Below are positions 54,816 through 64,000 of a stretch of DNA of 64,000 nt, one piece after another (the first letter of the stretch is position 1; every line of letters begins with the position of its first letter). The DNA is from Pseudomonas fluorescens (GTDB lineage: Bacteria > Pseudomonadota > Gammaproteobacteria > Pseudomonadales > Pseudomonadaceae): the NCBI RefSeq assembly GCF_002837185.1, contig NZ_KZ477986.1:1-64000 (forward strand), written 5' to 3'. The translations under genes were made by a program, and so were the position numbers. The notes beneath the pieces are model-generated. The model did not search any database. It worked only from the letters and a program-made list of their open reading frames with translations, and was not told the DNA's origin.

Positions 54816-55626
54816 CAAGACTGCAGTGATCACTGGCGCGGCCCGTGGGCTGGGGCGGGCGTGTGCGGTGCATTTTGCTGAACAGGGCGCCGACCTGGTG
54901 TTGCTGGACGTGGCTGCGGATATCGAAGGCGTCCCCTATGCGTTGGGCACGCTCAGCCAGTTGGACTACACCGCGCAGCTGTGCCGCGACCACGGCGTTT
55001 CGGTGCTGACGGCTCAAGTCGATGTGCGGTGCGGTGAGCAAATTGACGCGGCGATCGCCACGGCACTGGAGCGTTTTGGGCGGATTGATGTGCTGGTCAA
55101 CAACGCCGGGATTGCCGCGCCGTCCGGGCAGATGATCCATGAGATTTCCGAAGAACAATGGCAACTGATGATTGACGTTGACCTGACCGGCGCCTGGCGA
55201 ATGATCAAGGCGGTCGGGCACTGCATGGTGGCCCAGCGCAGCGGCAGCATCATCAATATCGCCTCCACCGCGGGCTTGGTGGGGTACCGCAATTTCGCCG
55301 GCTACGTCAGTGCCAAGCACGGCATTGTCGGCTTGACCAAGGCCGCGGCGCTGGACTTCGCGCCCTTCAAGGTGCGGGTCAACGCGCTCTGCCCAGGCTC
55401 GGTACGGGACGATCCCAAGGTGGAAGGCCGGATGCTGTCGGAGATTGCACGTTCACTCGAAGTGCCCACCGGCGAGCATGAAGAAATCTTCGTCCAGGCC
55501 CAGCCGATGAACGCCTTGATTGAGCCGCAGAGCATCGCCACGACAGCGATATGGCTGGCATCCGACGACGCGCGCCAGGTGACGGGCAGCGTGATTGCGG
55601 TCGACGGCGGTTTTACTGCCCGCTGA
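54802..55626 (+). CDS. SDR-family oxidoreductase
   Basis: A 274-residue short-chain dehydrogenase. Cofactor motif TGAARGLG is near residue 11, NNAG near residue 98, and the catalytic Ser-Tyr-Lys set in NIASTAGLVGYRNFAGYVSAKHG near residues 150-175. The Asp at the end of strand 2 (LLDVAAD) suggests NAD. An extended region after residue 195 (DDPKVEGRMLSEIARSLEVPTGEHEEIF) resembles the mycofactocin-type or polyol SDR group. It probably oxidises or reduces a precursor or the peptide product. It overlaps the thioesterase gene, with 72 bases before the first NRPS gene. Confidence 0.9.
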   Translation: MRLVDKTAVITGAARGLGRACAVHFAEQGADLVLLDVAADIEGVPYALGTLSQLDYTAQLCRDHGVSVLTAQVDVRCGEQIDAAIATALERFGRIDVLVNNAGIAAPSGQMIHEISEEQWQLMIDVDLTGAWRMIKAVGHCMVAQRSGSIINIASTAGLVGYRNFAGYVSAKHGIVGLTKAAALDFAPFKVRVNALCPGSVRDDPKVEGRMLSEIARSLEVPTGEHEEIFVQAQPMNALIEPQSIATTAIWLASDDARQVTGSVIAVDGGFTAR

Positions 55627-55698
55627 TGGCAGGCGTCTTTCATCTCTTTGCAGGGCTCGCGGTGGTGCAGACCCCAGAGCAATAAGGGCAGGTTCAAA

Positions 55699-58644
55699 AT
55701 GGATAGTTTACTTAGCACTGCGGTGGCGACTGAGCCTCAGTCTGTTCAGCGTTCCGTCCTGGTGGGCGCCAAGCGCCGCGATGGCGCCTATTGCCACGGT
55801 GTGCGTTACAGGGTCAGCGGCGTTTCTGATGTGACGCAGCTTCAACAGCATTATTCGCGTGTGGTGGCCCGCTATTTGTCCGATGGCAATACGCACGAGG
55901 CGCCGGTGGCCTACACCCTCTGGCATGAAACGGTTGCCGCGCAGTCCGGGGATGCCTTGGCGTTGCGCCGGGCCGAGGCGCAGTTGCGACAGCCACTTTC
56001 ACCGTCGAGCCCTGCCGCGTTGCGGGCAGTGTTGCTGGAATACCAGGATAGCGTGTGCGACCTGATCCTGATCGCGCGTCGCGGCCAACTGGACCGGCGC
56101 TCGTTGCTGCTGCTGGGGGATGCCTTGCTGTGTGGCGGCGACCAGCCGCTGCAACCGCTGGCGCTCACGCAGGCCACCGGCTTGCCCGACGTGCAACGCT
56201 TGGAGGAAGAGCGTTTTGCCGCACCGGAATGGGCGCTGGGAGAGCCTGGCCAGGCGGCGCTGGTGTCACGTTTCCAACTGCCTCTGACGCCGCAGCAGAC
56301 CGGCAGCGCCAGCAGTTGGCTGGCGGCGTTGGCGGTGACCCTGGGCCAATACGCCGAGGCGTTGCCCTGCGAGATCGCGACGCTGGTGCAGGACGACCAG
56401 CGCCCACCTTTCGCCATGGGCGCCTACGAGCGGCTGGTGCATGTGCCGATTGAGGCGCAGGGCACGTGTGCCGCTTTGCAGGCCACTGTCGCGACGCAAC
56501 TGGCGCGTCTGGAGGACGCGCCGGCCGGGCCGCTCAAGGCTTTTGTGGCGGCCATGATTGCCCGCGATCCCGAGGCAGACCTGGCGCCCCTCAGCGACTA
56601 CCAGTCGTCCTTGAGCCGCTTGTATTCGCTGCTGTTCGTGCGTGACCAGAATGCCCAGGGCGAGGCCTATCTTGAGTGCGCCTACCATTGCCAGTCGTTC
56701 AATGACGAGGTTATCCGGCACTTTGCGCGGTCACTGGTGCATGTTCATCAGCAAGTGCTCGAGCTGCCCGAGGCCCAGGTAAACAGCCTGTGCCTGCTCA
56801 GCGACACCCATGCGCTGCAGGTCGGTTCACTGGGCCGCACCGTCCAGGCTGAAGACCCGCTGCCGCGCATCGAGCAGCGCTTTGCCGAGCAGGCGCGCCT
56901 GCGTCCCCAGGCGCTGGCGCTGTCGTTTGAAGGGCAGCGCCTCACCTATGAAATGCTGGACCAGCAGAGCAGCCAGTGGGCCCATGTTTTGCGCGCCGAA
57001 GGCGTCGCGCAGGGGGATCTGGTCGGCGTCTGCCTGGAGCGCTCCCTGGAGCTGGTGGTCATGCTGCTCGCGCTGCTCAAGGCCGGTGCAACCTATGTAC
57101 CGCTGGACCCGGCGTACCCGGCCGAAAGGCTGGCCTACACCGTGGACAATGCACGCATCGGCCTGGTCGTCAGCAGCCAGGCGCAGTTCCCAGGCCCGGT
57201 CCGGTTGCTCTCTGTGCAGGCAATTGTCGAGCGCAGCGTTGATTATCCGCCCGTCGCGCCTGTGCACACCGGCGACTCGCAGGCGCCTGCTTATGTCATC
57301 TACACCTCCGGTTCCACCGGCAAGCCCAAAGGTGTGGTGGTCCGCCACTGCAACCTGCTCAGCCTGCTCATCGGCACGCAGGACGACTTCAAGCTGTCCG
57401 CCTCCGATACCTGGACACTGTTCCACTCCAGTGCGTTTGATTTCTCCGTCTGGGAAATGTGGGGCTGCCTGCTGACCGGCGCGCATCTGGTGGTAGTGCC
57501 GTATTGGGTCTCCCGGTCGGCCCGGGAGTTTCACCAATTGTTGGTGCGTGAGCGGGTCACGGTGCTGAATCAGACCCCGTCGGCTTTTTCGCAATTGATC
57601 GACGCCGACGAGCACAGCGACGAGGCCCTGGCGCTGCGCCTGGTGGTGTTTGGCGGCGAACCTCTGGATGCCAGGATGCTGGTGCGCTGGTTCGACCGTC
57701 ACCCCGAGTCTGTATGCCGGATGGTGAACATGTTCGGTATCACCGAAACCACGGTGCATGTCACGGCGCAAACCATCACCCGTCGCGAGGCGCTCCAGGC
57801 CACTCGCTCGGTGGGACGACCCGTGGACGGCTGGCACGTTTACATCATGGACGAGGCGGGCCGCTTGCTGCCGCCAGGCGTGAGTGGCGAGATCTGTGTG
57901 GCCGGTGCCGGGGTAGCGCTGCACTACCTGAACCAGCCGCAACTGACCGCCGAGCGTTTTATCGAGGGGCCGGCCCACATTGGCCGACTCTATCGCAGCG
58001 GTGACAAGGGGCGCCTGCGTCCGGATGGGCGGCTGGAGCACCTTGGCCGCCTGGACAGCCAGATCAAATTGCGTGGTTTTCGTATCGAACTGGATGAGAT
58101 CCGCTCGGTGCTGCTGCAAGTCAACGCGGTGGTCGCCGCTGCGGTGGTGCTCAATCAGGGTAAGCCAGGGGATGCGGCATCGGCGCGACTGGACGCCTAC
58201 ATCGTGCTCAACGGCGGCAGCGTGCAGGAGGTGCGCCAGCATGCCGGCAAGTTCCTGCCGGAGTACATGCTGCCGGCGACCTTCACCGTGCTGGATGTGC
58301 TGCCCCTGACCGCCAATGGCAAGCTCGATGCACGGGCCTTGCCGGCACCGGCCCTGCAAGGGCTCGCCGCTGCGCCGAGCAAGAAAGCAGGCGTGGTGGG
58401 GGATGACGTGACCCAGGCCCTGGTGGCGATCTGGGAGACGGTGCTCGGCGTTCCGGTGGCGCTGGACGACAACTTCTTCGAGCTGGGGGGCAACTCCCTG
58501 TACGCGGTGCGTATCGATGCTCTGTTGCGTGAGCAACAGTTGCCTTCGATTCCAATGCGCGAGATCTACATCCAGCAGACCGTGCGCAACCTCGTGGCGT
58601 TTCTGCAGGCCGCCGAGGGTGAGCCCTCGACTGCGGGGGTGTGA
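55699..58644 (+). CDS. NRPS: degenerate C domain, Thr-type A domain, T domain
   Basis: A 981-residue synthetase. Residues about 1-385 resemble a condensation domain but lack HHxxxDG, so it should not form peptide bonds. The adenylation domain (about 390-870) has YTSGSTGKPKG, FGGEPLD and the NGKLDARALP end. Its specificity positions read D-F-W-N-V-G-M-V-H, the threonine code apart from Val for Ile. The carrier domain has LGGNSLYAV near residue 930. A GGGCAGG ribosome-binding site precedes the ATG at 55699; a longer frame upstream is rejected. It overlaps the next NRPS gene (TGATG). Confidence 0.92.
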   Translation: MDSLLSTAVATEPQSVQRSVLVGAKRRDGAYCHGVRYRVSGVSDVTQLQQHYSRVVARYLSDGNTHEAPVAYTLWHETVAAQSGDALALRRAEAQLRQPLSPSSPAALRAVLLEYQDSVCDLILIARRGQLDRRSLLLLGDALLCGGDQPLQPLALTQATGLPDVQRLEEERFAAPEWALGEPGQAALVSRFQLPLTPQQTGSASSWLAALAVTLGQYAEALPCEIATLVQDDQRPPFAMGAYERLVHVPIEAQGTCAALQATVATQLARLEDAPAGPLKAFVAAMIARDPEADLAPLSDYQSSLSRLYSLLFVRDQNAQGEAYLECAYHCQSFNDEVIRHFARSLVHVHQQVLELPEAQVNSLCLLSDTHALQVGSLGRTVQAEDPLPRIEQRFAEQARLRPQALALSFEGQRLTYEMLDQQSSQWAHVLRAEGVAQGDLVGVCLERSLELVVMLLALLKAGATYVPLDPAYPAERLAYTVDNARIGLVVSSQAQFPGPVRLLSVQAIVERSVDYPPVAPVHTGDSQAPAYVIYTSGSTGKPKGVVVRHCNLLSLLIGTQDDFKLSASDTWTLFHSSAFDFSVWEMWGCLLTGAHLVVVPYWVSRSAREFHQLLVRERVTVLNQTPSAFSQLIDADEHSDEALALRLVVFGGEPLDARMLVRWFDRHPESVCRMVNMFGITETTVHVTAQTITRREALQATRSVGRPVDGWHVYIMDEAGRLLPPGVSGEICVAGAGVALHYLNQPQLTAERFIEGPAHIGRLYRSGDKGRLRPDGRLEHLGRLDSQIKLRGFRIELDEIRSVLLQVNAVVAAAVVLNQGKPGDAASARLDAYIVLNGGSVQEVRQHAGKFLPEYMLPATFTVLDVLPLTANGKLDARALPAPALQGLAAAPSKKAGVVGDDVTQALVAIWETVLGVPVALDDNFFELGGNSLYAVRIDALLREQQLPSIPMREIYIQQTVRNLVAFLQAAEGEPSTAGV

Positions 58645-61600
58645 TGATGTCGACTTCCCCAGAGCTTAATGACTGCGGCGTCTGCAAGCGCACCCTGGCG
58701 CTGGCGGACATCGGTGCAAGCGGCCTCAGCCCGGCGTGGCTGTTGGCCGGATGGTCGGTGCTGATTCAGGTGTACACGCGCCAATCGCGGGTCACGTTGC
58801 ATCCGCGGCTGACGCACGGACCGGGAGCGGTGCTGGAGCTGGATCTCGATCCCGCTCAGGCGTGTTCGGTCCTGGCCGAGCAGATCGAGGCGCACCTGGC
58901 GGCCTTGCCTGCGACTGCGCGGTATGTGGTCGCCACCGCGCCCGATGCGCCGCCCGGCAGCGGGCAGGAAATCACGCTGACCTGGGCCGATCAGCACCTG
59001 TGCCTGCGCAGCGACCTGACGCTCGATGGGCAAAGTTTCGAGCGTTATCTCGAACACCTGGCGCAGGTTTATCGTCAACTGGCACAAGCGCCCGACCGCC
59101 CCATCAGCCAGCTGCACGCGTTGCCGCCCGAGCAGGCGAGGCAAGTGCTCGAAGGGTTCAATCGCACGACCCGCAGCTACCCGTCCGACCTGACCATCGA
59201 GCAGCGCTTTGCCGCGATTGCCACGCGGTTTCCCGAGCGGTGTGCGGTCATGCACCGTGATCAGCACCTGACCTACCTGCAGCTGGAGCAGCAGGCCAAT
59301 CGCCTCGCCACACGTTTAAGGGCAGAAGGGGTGGTGGCCGGTCAGGTGGTGGCGCTGCTGATGCCGCGTATCCCTGCCATGGTGGTGGCGACCCTGGCGA
59401 TTCTCAAGGTCGGCGCTGTCTACCTGCCGATTGATCCGGACTATCCCGAAGACCGGATCAATTTCTTGCTGCAAGACAGCGGCGCCGGGCACTTGCTGGT
59501 CGACAACGCCCAACGCCGGCAGGGCGGCGGAGTCTTCAGCGGGCGCACCCTCAACGTGGGCGAACTCGACGGCCAAGCGTGCGCAGCCTCGCTGATGTCG
59601 GCGCCTGGACGTGCCGAAGCCGCCGCTTACGTGATGTACACCTCCGGCACGACGGGCCAGCCCAAGGGCGCGATCGTTACGCACAGAGGCGTGATGCGCC
59701 TGGTGTGTAACCCCGACTACGTGGTTTTGGACCAATACACCCGCATGCTCCAGGCGGGCGCCATCGGTTTTGATGCCGCGACGTTCGAAGTCTGGGGCGC
59801 GCTGCTCAACGGTGGCTGCCTGCAACTTGTCGATCGCGACGTGTTACTTGACGCGACGGCGCTCGGTCGCTTCCTCGCCACTCACCAGACCACCTGCGCG
59901 CTCATCACCACGTCGCTGTTCAACCAGCTGGCCGCACAGGACCCCGCGCTGTTCAAGCCCCTGCAGCAGTTGGTGATTGGAGGGGACGTCATTTCCCCTC
60001 TGCATGTTCAACGCGTGTTGAGTGCCTGTGCGCCGCTGCGCCTGATCAACGCCTACGGGCCGACTGAAAACGCGGTAATTTCCACGGCGTGCACGGTGAC
60101 GCAGGCCGACGGCCTGCACATTTCCATCGGGCGTCCCATCGCCAACTCGACGGCCTACATCCTCGATCGCGCAGGTCACCCCGTACCGATCGGCGTCGAG
60201 GGCGAACTCTATGTGGGCGGCGACGGCTTGGGCCTGGGCTACCTGAATCGAGCGGATCTGACTCACGCGGCGTTCCGCAGCGAGGCGGGCATCGGCGGGC
60301 GCCTGGTCTACCGGACCGGCGACATGGCGCGCTGGCAGGAAAACGGCAGCATCGAATTTCTCGGCCGGCGTGACCATCAGGTGAAAATCCGGGGTTTCCG
60401 GGTGGAGACCAGCGAGATCGAACAACAGTTGCTGGCACTCGAATCCGTACGCCAGGCCCTGGTACAGGTGCACAAACAAGCGGTAACCCAGGAGCGCGTC
60501 CTGGTGGCGTATCTGGCGCTGGAACCGGGTGGCTGCATTGATCGCGTGCGGCAGGCGCTGGCGTGCAAGCTGGCGGCGCACATGGTACCTGCGGCGTTTA
60601 TCCGGTTGGCGAATCTGCCGCTGACGACCAACGGCAAAGTCGACCGAGCGGCACTGCCGCTGCCCGAACCCGCGGACTTCATCGGCGGCGGGCTCGACAG
60701 CACGGCGCCCGACACGGCCACTGAGCGCGCATTGGTACAGCTGTGGGCCGATGCATTGGGAATGCCTGCGGTAGGGGTGCATGCCAGCTTGTACGACATG
60801 GGCGCCAGTTCGTTGACGGCGACCCTGCTGGCCGGTCGTATTGAACAAACCCTGGGCTGGCGCTGCCCGGTGGCGCAGTTGCTGGCGACGCCGACCGTGG
60901 CCGGGATCGCCGCGTACCTGGATGCCAACACTGGGCGTGCGGCATTGTTGCCCGGGAACATCAGCGTTGCGCACGAACAGCCGCGCTATCAGGCCTCAGC
61001 CCAACAGCAGCGCGTTTATATCGAACAAATGAAGGACGAGCGCGCCACGCACTACCACCTGCCCATGATCGTGCCGCTTGCCCAGATGCCGGACGTGCCG
61101 AAATTGTCGGAAGCGTTGCAGGCGCTTGTGCAACGCCACGAGATATTGCGCACGGAGTTCCTGCAGGAAGACGGCACGACCTGGCAACGGATTCAGGCGC
61201 GAGTGCCGGTCGAGCTGCCCGTGCATGATTACGCCGGCACGGCCGAGGCTTTCCTGGGCCAGTTCGTGCGGCCGTTCGCGATGAGCGAGGCGCCGCTATG
61301 GCGTGTGGCCGTGGTACGTCACAGTGGCGGCGTCGCGTTGGTGTTGGATATCCACCATCTGATCACCGACGGTTTCTCCCTGGCGCTGTTGTTCCGCGAA
61401 TGGGCCCTGGCCTATGACGGCCGGCCTGTCGCCCAGCCGGTATTGCAGTACAAGGACTACGCCCAGTGGATGGCGCAGGACACGGTTGCACCGCTGTTGG
61501 CGCACGCCGGTGCGTACTGGCAGCAGGTGTATCAGGTGCCGTTCAAACCGCTGGACATTCCCTGTGATCACCCGCGTTCGCACAAGCGTTCCACTGCCGG

Positions 61601-62297
61601 TGGCCGGTTGGATTTCGCGCTCGGCAGCGAGCGCACCCTGGCGTTGCGCACCCTGGCGCGCGAACACAGGGTGACCCTGTTTCAGGTACTGCTGGCCGGC
61701 TATGGCCTGTTCCTGGGGCGGGTGAGCATGGCGCGGGACGTGACCGTGGGCACGCCTGTGTCGGGTCGCAACCTGGCGCAAACCCAAGCGCTGCAAGGCA
61801 TGTTCGTCAACACCGTGTGCCTGCGCCTGGCACTTGCCGGGGAGCTGCGCTTTGACCAGTACCTCCAGGACGTGGCCGCACATGCCAACCAGGCGTTCGA
61901 TCATCAGATCTACCCCTTCGATGCCCTGGTGAAAAGCTTGCCGCTGGTGCGCGAGCCCAACCGCAACCCGTTGTTCGACAGTTTGTTTGCCCTGCAGAAC
62001 ACCGACCTCGAAGCGCTCGACTTTCTCGGTGGCCAGCCCCGCTGGGTACCCGAGGCGACGCAGAGCACGATCTTCGAACTCAATTTGCAGATCAGCGAAC
62101 AGCCGCAGCAACTGAGCGCCGCCTGGATGTACAGCAGCGATCTGTTTCTGGCGCCCACCATCGGCAGTTTTCGCGACACCTACCTGGCAATCCTGGACGC
62201 GCTGTTGGCCGACCCATCGCAACGCCTGGATGCGCTGCTGATCACCGAGCCGGCCGAACAGGCCGTTGAACTGCCCACTATCGACTTCTGTTTCTGA
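58644..62297 (+). CDS. NRPS: half C domain, A domain of unassigned specificity, T, full C domain
   Basis: A 1217-residue synthetase. Residues about 1-165 are only the C-terminal half of a condensation domain. The adenylation domain (about 175-685) has TSGTTGQPKG, NAYGPTEN and NGKVDR. Its code reads D-A-F-I-V-G-A-V-I, which suggests a hydrophobic or aromatic side chain but matches no code I can name with certainty. The carrier domain (MGASSLTA near residue 718) is followed by a complete condensation domain, with HHLITDG at about residues 902-908. The ATG at 58644 overlaps the previous stop. The third NRPS gene follows by 16 bases. Confidence 0.92.
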   Translation: MMSTSPELNDCGVCKRTLALADIGASGLSPAWLLAGWSVLIQVYTRQSRVTLHPRLTHGPGAVLELDLDPAQACSVLAEQIEAHLAALPATARYVVATAPDAPPGSGQEITLTWADQHLCLRSDLTLDGQSFERYLEHLAQVYRQLAQAPDRPISQLHALPPEQARQVLEGFNRTTRSYPSDLTIEQRFAAIATRFPERCAVMHRDQHLTYLQLEQQANRLATRLRAEGVVAGQVVALLMPRIPAMVVATLAILKVGAVYLPIDPDYPEDRINFLLQDSGAGHLLVDNAQRRQGGGVFSGRTLNVGELDGQACAASLMSAPGRAEAAAYVMYTSGTTGQPKGAIVTHRGVMRLVCNPDYVVLDQYTRMLQAGAIGFDAATFEVWGALLNGGCLQLVDRDVLLDATALGRFLATHQTTCALITTSLFNQLAAQDPALFKPLQQLVIGGDVISPLHVQRVLSACAPLRLINAYGPTENAVISTACTVTQADGLHISIGRPIANSTAYILDRAGHPVPIGVEGELYVGGDGLGLGYLNRADLTHAAFRSEAGIGGRLVYRTGDMARWQENGSIEFLGRRDHQVKIRGFRVETSEIEQQLLALESVRQALVQVHKQAVTQERVLVAYLALEPGGCIDRVRQALACKLAAHMVPAAFIRLANLPLTTNGKVDRAALPLPEPADFIGGGLDSTAPDTATERALVQLWADALGMPAVGVHASLYDMGASSLTATLLAGRIEQTLGWRCPVAQLLATPTVAGIAAYLDANTGRAALLPGNISVAHEQPRYQASAQQQRVYIEQMKDERATHYHLPMIVPLAQMPDVPKLSEALQALVQRHEILRTEFLQEDGTTWQRIQARVPVELPVHDYAGTAEAFLGQFVRPFAMSEAPLWRVAVVRHSGGVALVLDIHHLITDGFSLALLFREWALAYDGRPVAQPVLQYKDYAQWMAQDTVAPLLAHAGAYWQQVYQVPFKPLDIPCDHPRSHKRSTAGGRLDFALGSERTLALRTLAREHRVTLFQVLLAGYGLFLGRVSMARDVTVGTPVSGRNLAQTQALQGMFVNTVCLRLALAGELRFDQYLQDVAAHANQAFDHQIYPFDALVKSLPLVREPNRNPLFDSLFALQNTDLEALDFLGGQPRWVPEATQSTIFELNLQISEQPQQLSAAWMYSSDLFLAPTIGSFRDTYLAILDALLADPSQRLDALLITEPAEQAVELPTIDFCF

Positions 62298-62313
62298 ATT
62301 CCCGGAGCTTGTG

Positions 62314-64000
62314 ATGCAATCGATTGAAACCCTTGGTCAACTTAAGGTCGCTGCGGCCCAGCGCCCGAAACAAGCCGCTTACTGGCGCGAACTGTTCAAC
62401 CTGGACTGGAGTAGAACCGGTTTTCCGGTCGACACGTCGCTGGCCGGTGAACCGCGCCAGAGCGCGCTGACGCTCGCCTTGCGTGGCGAGGTCTCGGCCC
62501 AGGTCATCAAGGTGACCCGAGGCAACGAGGCCAGCCAGCAAGTGTTGTTGACGGCGGCGGTGATCGCCCTGCTGCAGGTCTACACGCGCCACGAAGTGCT
62601 GGTGGTCGGTCTGCCGGCCAGCTTCGAACCGAGCCTTGTCGCGTCGCAGAACCTGGCGTTCCCCCTGCACGCCAGCCTGCACGGCGACACCAGCTTCAAA
62701 CAATTGCTGGACCAGGTGCGCAGCCGCGTACTGGGCGCCATCGAGCACAGTGACTACCCGCTCGCGCTGTTTGCCGACGAACTCTCACTGCCGGAAACCG
62801 AAGGCCAGAGTCCGTTTTTCGACGTGGCCGTGGAAATCGCTCATCCGCAAAAGCCCGGCCTCGCACAGCGTCTGGACGTAGCGACGCTGTTCAGCTTTAA
62901 CGTCGGCGCCGAGCAGGTCGAGCTGACGATCCACTTCGATCAGCGCAAATATGAGGCCGCCACGCTGCGCTGGGTGGCCATGCACCTGGAGGAACTGTTG
63001 GCGCAGGTCTTGAGTGCGCCTCAAGCGCCGTTGGCGAACCTCGACCTGATGACCGCCCGCGATGTGGATTTTCTGAGTACGGTCAATGCCACCGAGCAGG
63101 CCTACGACCAGAACGTGAGGATCGAAACGCTGTTCGCTCGTCAGGTGCAGGAGCGCCCCGAGGCTGTTGCAGTGGTCTCTGACGCTGGGCAAATGACCTT
63201 TGCCGAACTGGATAAACGGGCCAACCAACTGGCCCGCACCCTCGTCGAGCGCGGCGTGTGCCGTGACCAGGTGGTGGCGGTGGTGGCCCAGCGCTCCAAC
63301 GAAATGCTGGTGGCGATTCTGGCTGTGCTCAAGGCGGGCGGGGCGTACCTGCCCATCGACCCGAACTATCCGCAGTCGCGGATTGACTATGTACTCAATG
63401 ACAGTGGCGCCCAGCTGATTCTGGCGCAGACGCACCTGCTGAGCGAGTCGGCGGACCGCGAACAGCAGGTCATCGACCTGGCCGATGCCGCTGTATACGC
63501 GGCCGACGACCAGGCGCTGGCAGTGGTGGGCGATTCGCGCAACCTCGCCTACGTCATCTACACCTCCGGATCTACCGGTCAGCCCAAGGGCGTGATGGTG
63601 GAGCATCACTCGGTGGTCAATCGCCTGGCCTGGATGCAGCGTGCCTATCCTATCGGCCCTGGCGATGTGATTTTGCAGAAGACCCCGATTGCCTTCGACG
63701 TATCGGTATGGGAACTGTTCTGGTGGATGATCGAGGGCGCGACGGTGTGCCTGCTGGCACCGGGCGCGGAGCGTGACCCGGAGGCGATGGTCAGCACTAT
63801 TGAGGCCCATCGGGTCACGACGCTGCACTTCGTGCCGTCGATGTTGAACGCGTTCCTCGGGTATGTGCAGAGCGCCCGTTCCGGCGCCCGGTTGGCGAGC
63901 CTGCGCCAGGTGTTCGCCAGTGGCGAAGCGCTTGGCGTGCACCAGGTGCGGTTGTTTGAAACGCTGCTGTTCGACACCCACGCCACGGCCCTGATCAACT
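62314..64000 (+). CDS. NRPS: half C domain and Ser-type A domain (cut by the window end)
   Basis: An open frame runs from the ATG at 62314, behind GGAG, to the window edge (562 codons seen). It starts with about 260 residues equal to the C-terminal half of a condensation domain (QAAYWRELFNLDWSR to VQLL-type end) without HHxxxDG. An adenylation domain follows with YTSGSTGQPKG near residue 420. The specificity positions that can be read, D-V-W-H-F-S, match serine (usual code D-V-W-H-L-S-L-I-D). The rest of the A domain and any carrier, condensation or thioesterase domains lie outside. Confidence 0.92.
   Translation, partial: MQSIETLGQLKVAAAQRPKQAAYWRELFNLDWSRTGFPVDTSLAGEPRQSALTLALRGEVSAQVIKVTRGNEASQQVLLTAAVIALLQVYTRHEVLVVGLPASFEPSLVASQNLAFPLHASLHGDTSFKQLLDQVRSRVLGAIEHSDYPLALFADELSLPETEGQSPFFDVAVEIAHPQKPGLAQRLDVATLFSFNVGAEQVELTIHFDQRKYEAATLRWVAMHLEELLAQVLSAPQAPLANLDLMTARDVDFLSTVNATEQAYDQNVRIETLFARQVQERPEAVAVVSDAGQMTFAELDKRANQLARTLVERGVCRDQVVAVVAQRSNEMLVAILAVLKAGGAYLPIDPNYPQSRIDYVLNDSGAQLILAQTHLLSESADREQQVIDLADAAVYAADDQALAVVGDSRNLAYVIYTSGSTGQPKGVMVEHHSVVNRLAWMQRAYPIGPGDVILQKTPIAFDVSVWELFWWMIEGATVCLLAPGAERDPEAMVSTIEAHRVTTLHFVPSMLNAFLGYVQSARSGARLASLRQVFASGEALGVHQVRLFETLLFDTHATALIN

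Noticed and set aside
54084..64000. Match of the NRPS cluster to a known pseudomonad product such as pyoverdine, mangotoxin or obafluorin
   Set aside because: The gene set (thioesterase, SDR, Thr/unknown/Ser NRPS with half C domains) fits none of those as I know them, and the last gene is cut off.

Overview
The window comes from a Pseudomonas chromosome, most likely of the P. fluorescens group. The evidence is high GC, gene order matching pseudomonads around dnaX-ybaB-recR, apt-anr-hemN and the doubled cbb3 oxidase locus followed by aer, and many REP/REPIN elements with cores such as GGGGGCTTGCCCCC and GAGCTTGCTCGC. No rRNA, tRNA or CRISPR array was found.

Region 1 (1-8.7 kb) is housekeeping. 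It holds a LysR regulator divergent from an EamA exporter, then dnaX, ybaB, a zinc-independent NADP oxidoreductase and recR on the plus strand, followed by apt and the oxygen sensor anr on the minus strand. Region 2 (8.7-26 kb) is the microaerobic respiration block, almost all on the minus strand: hemN, a TauE/SafE-type membrane protein, ccoS, ccoI, ccoH and ccoG (oxidase assembly and copper supply), then two complete cbb3 oxidase operons, ccoNOQP-1 and ccoNOQP-2, and the energy-taxis receptor aer. A perfect ANR box lies before hemN, another (TTGACGGGGATCAA) before ccoN2, and weaker ones before ccoN1 and ccoG. A VapBC-type toxin-antitoxin pair sits between ccoP1 and ccoG.

Region 3 (26-48.6 kb) is mixed chromosome. 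It contains a CPBP-family membrane protein, an EamA exporter, aceK, two related genes of unknown function, hrpA, a KASIII-like enzyme, an ECF sigma/anti-sigma pair, a porin, an acyltransferase-like gene, a brnTA toxin-antitoxin cassette flanked by 30-bp direct repeats, an ABC exporter, ppiA, an alpha/beta-hydrolase remnant, a LysR regulator, azoR, an EamA-type transporter and an Lrp/AsnC regulator.

Region 4 (48.6 kb to the window end) is a specialised-metabolite locus and the most interesting part. A five-gene minus-strand operon starts with a 459-residue protein that joins a heme-oxygenase-like diiron domain to a C-terminal cupin. It keeps every metal ligand, at the same spacing, that I recall for SznF, the N-nitrosating enzyme of streptozotocin biosynthesis. 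Behind it come a Rieske ferredoxin, an MFS exporter, an ATP-grasp ligase and a free-standing B3/B4 tRNA-editing-like domain. Across a 0.65-kb intergenic region, a divergent plus-strand operon encodes a type II thioesterase, an SDR oxidoreductase and three NRPS proteins. Their adenylation domains read as Thr, an unassigned residue, and Ser (the last is cut by the window edge), and each protein begins with a degenerate or half condensation domain. I infer a locus that makes, activates, exports and protects against an N-hydroxylated or N-nitrosated amino acid or peptide. Whether the two divergent operons make one product cannot be settled from the sequence.
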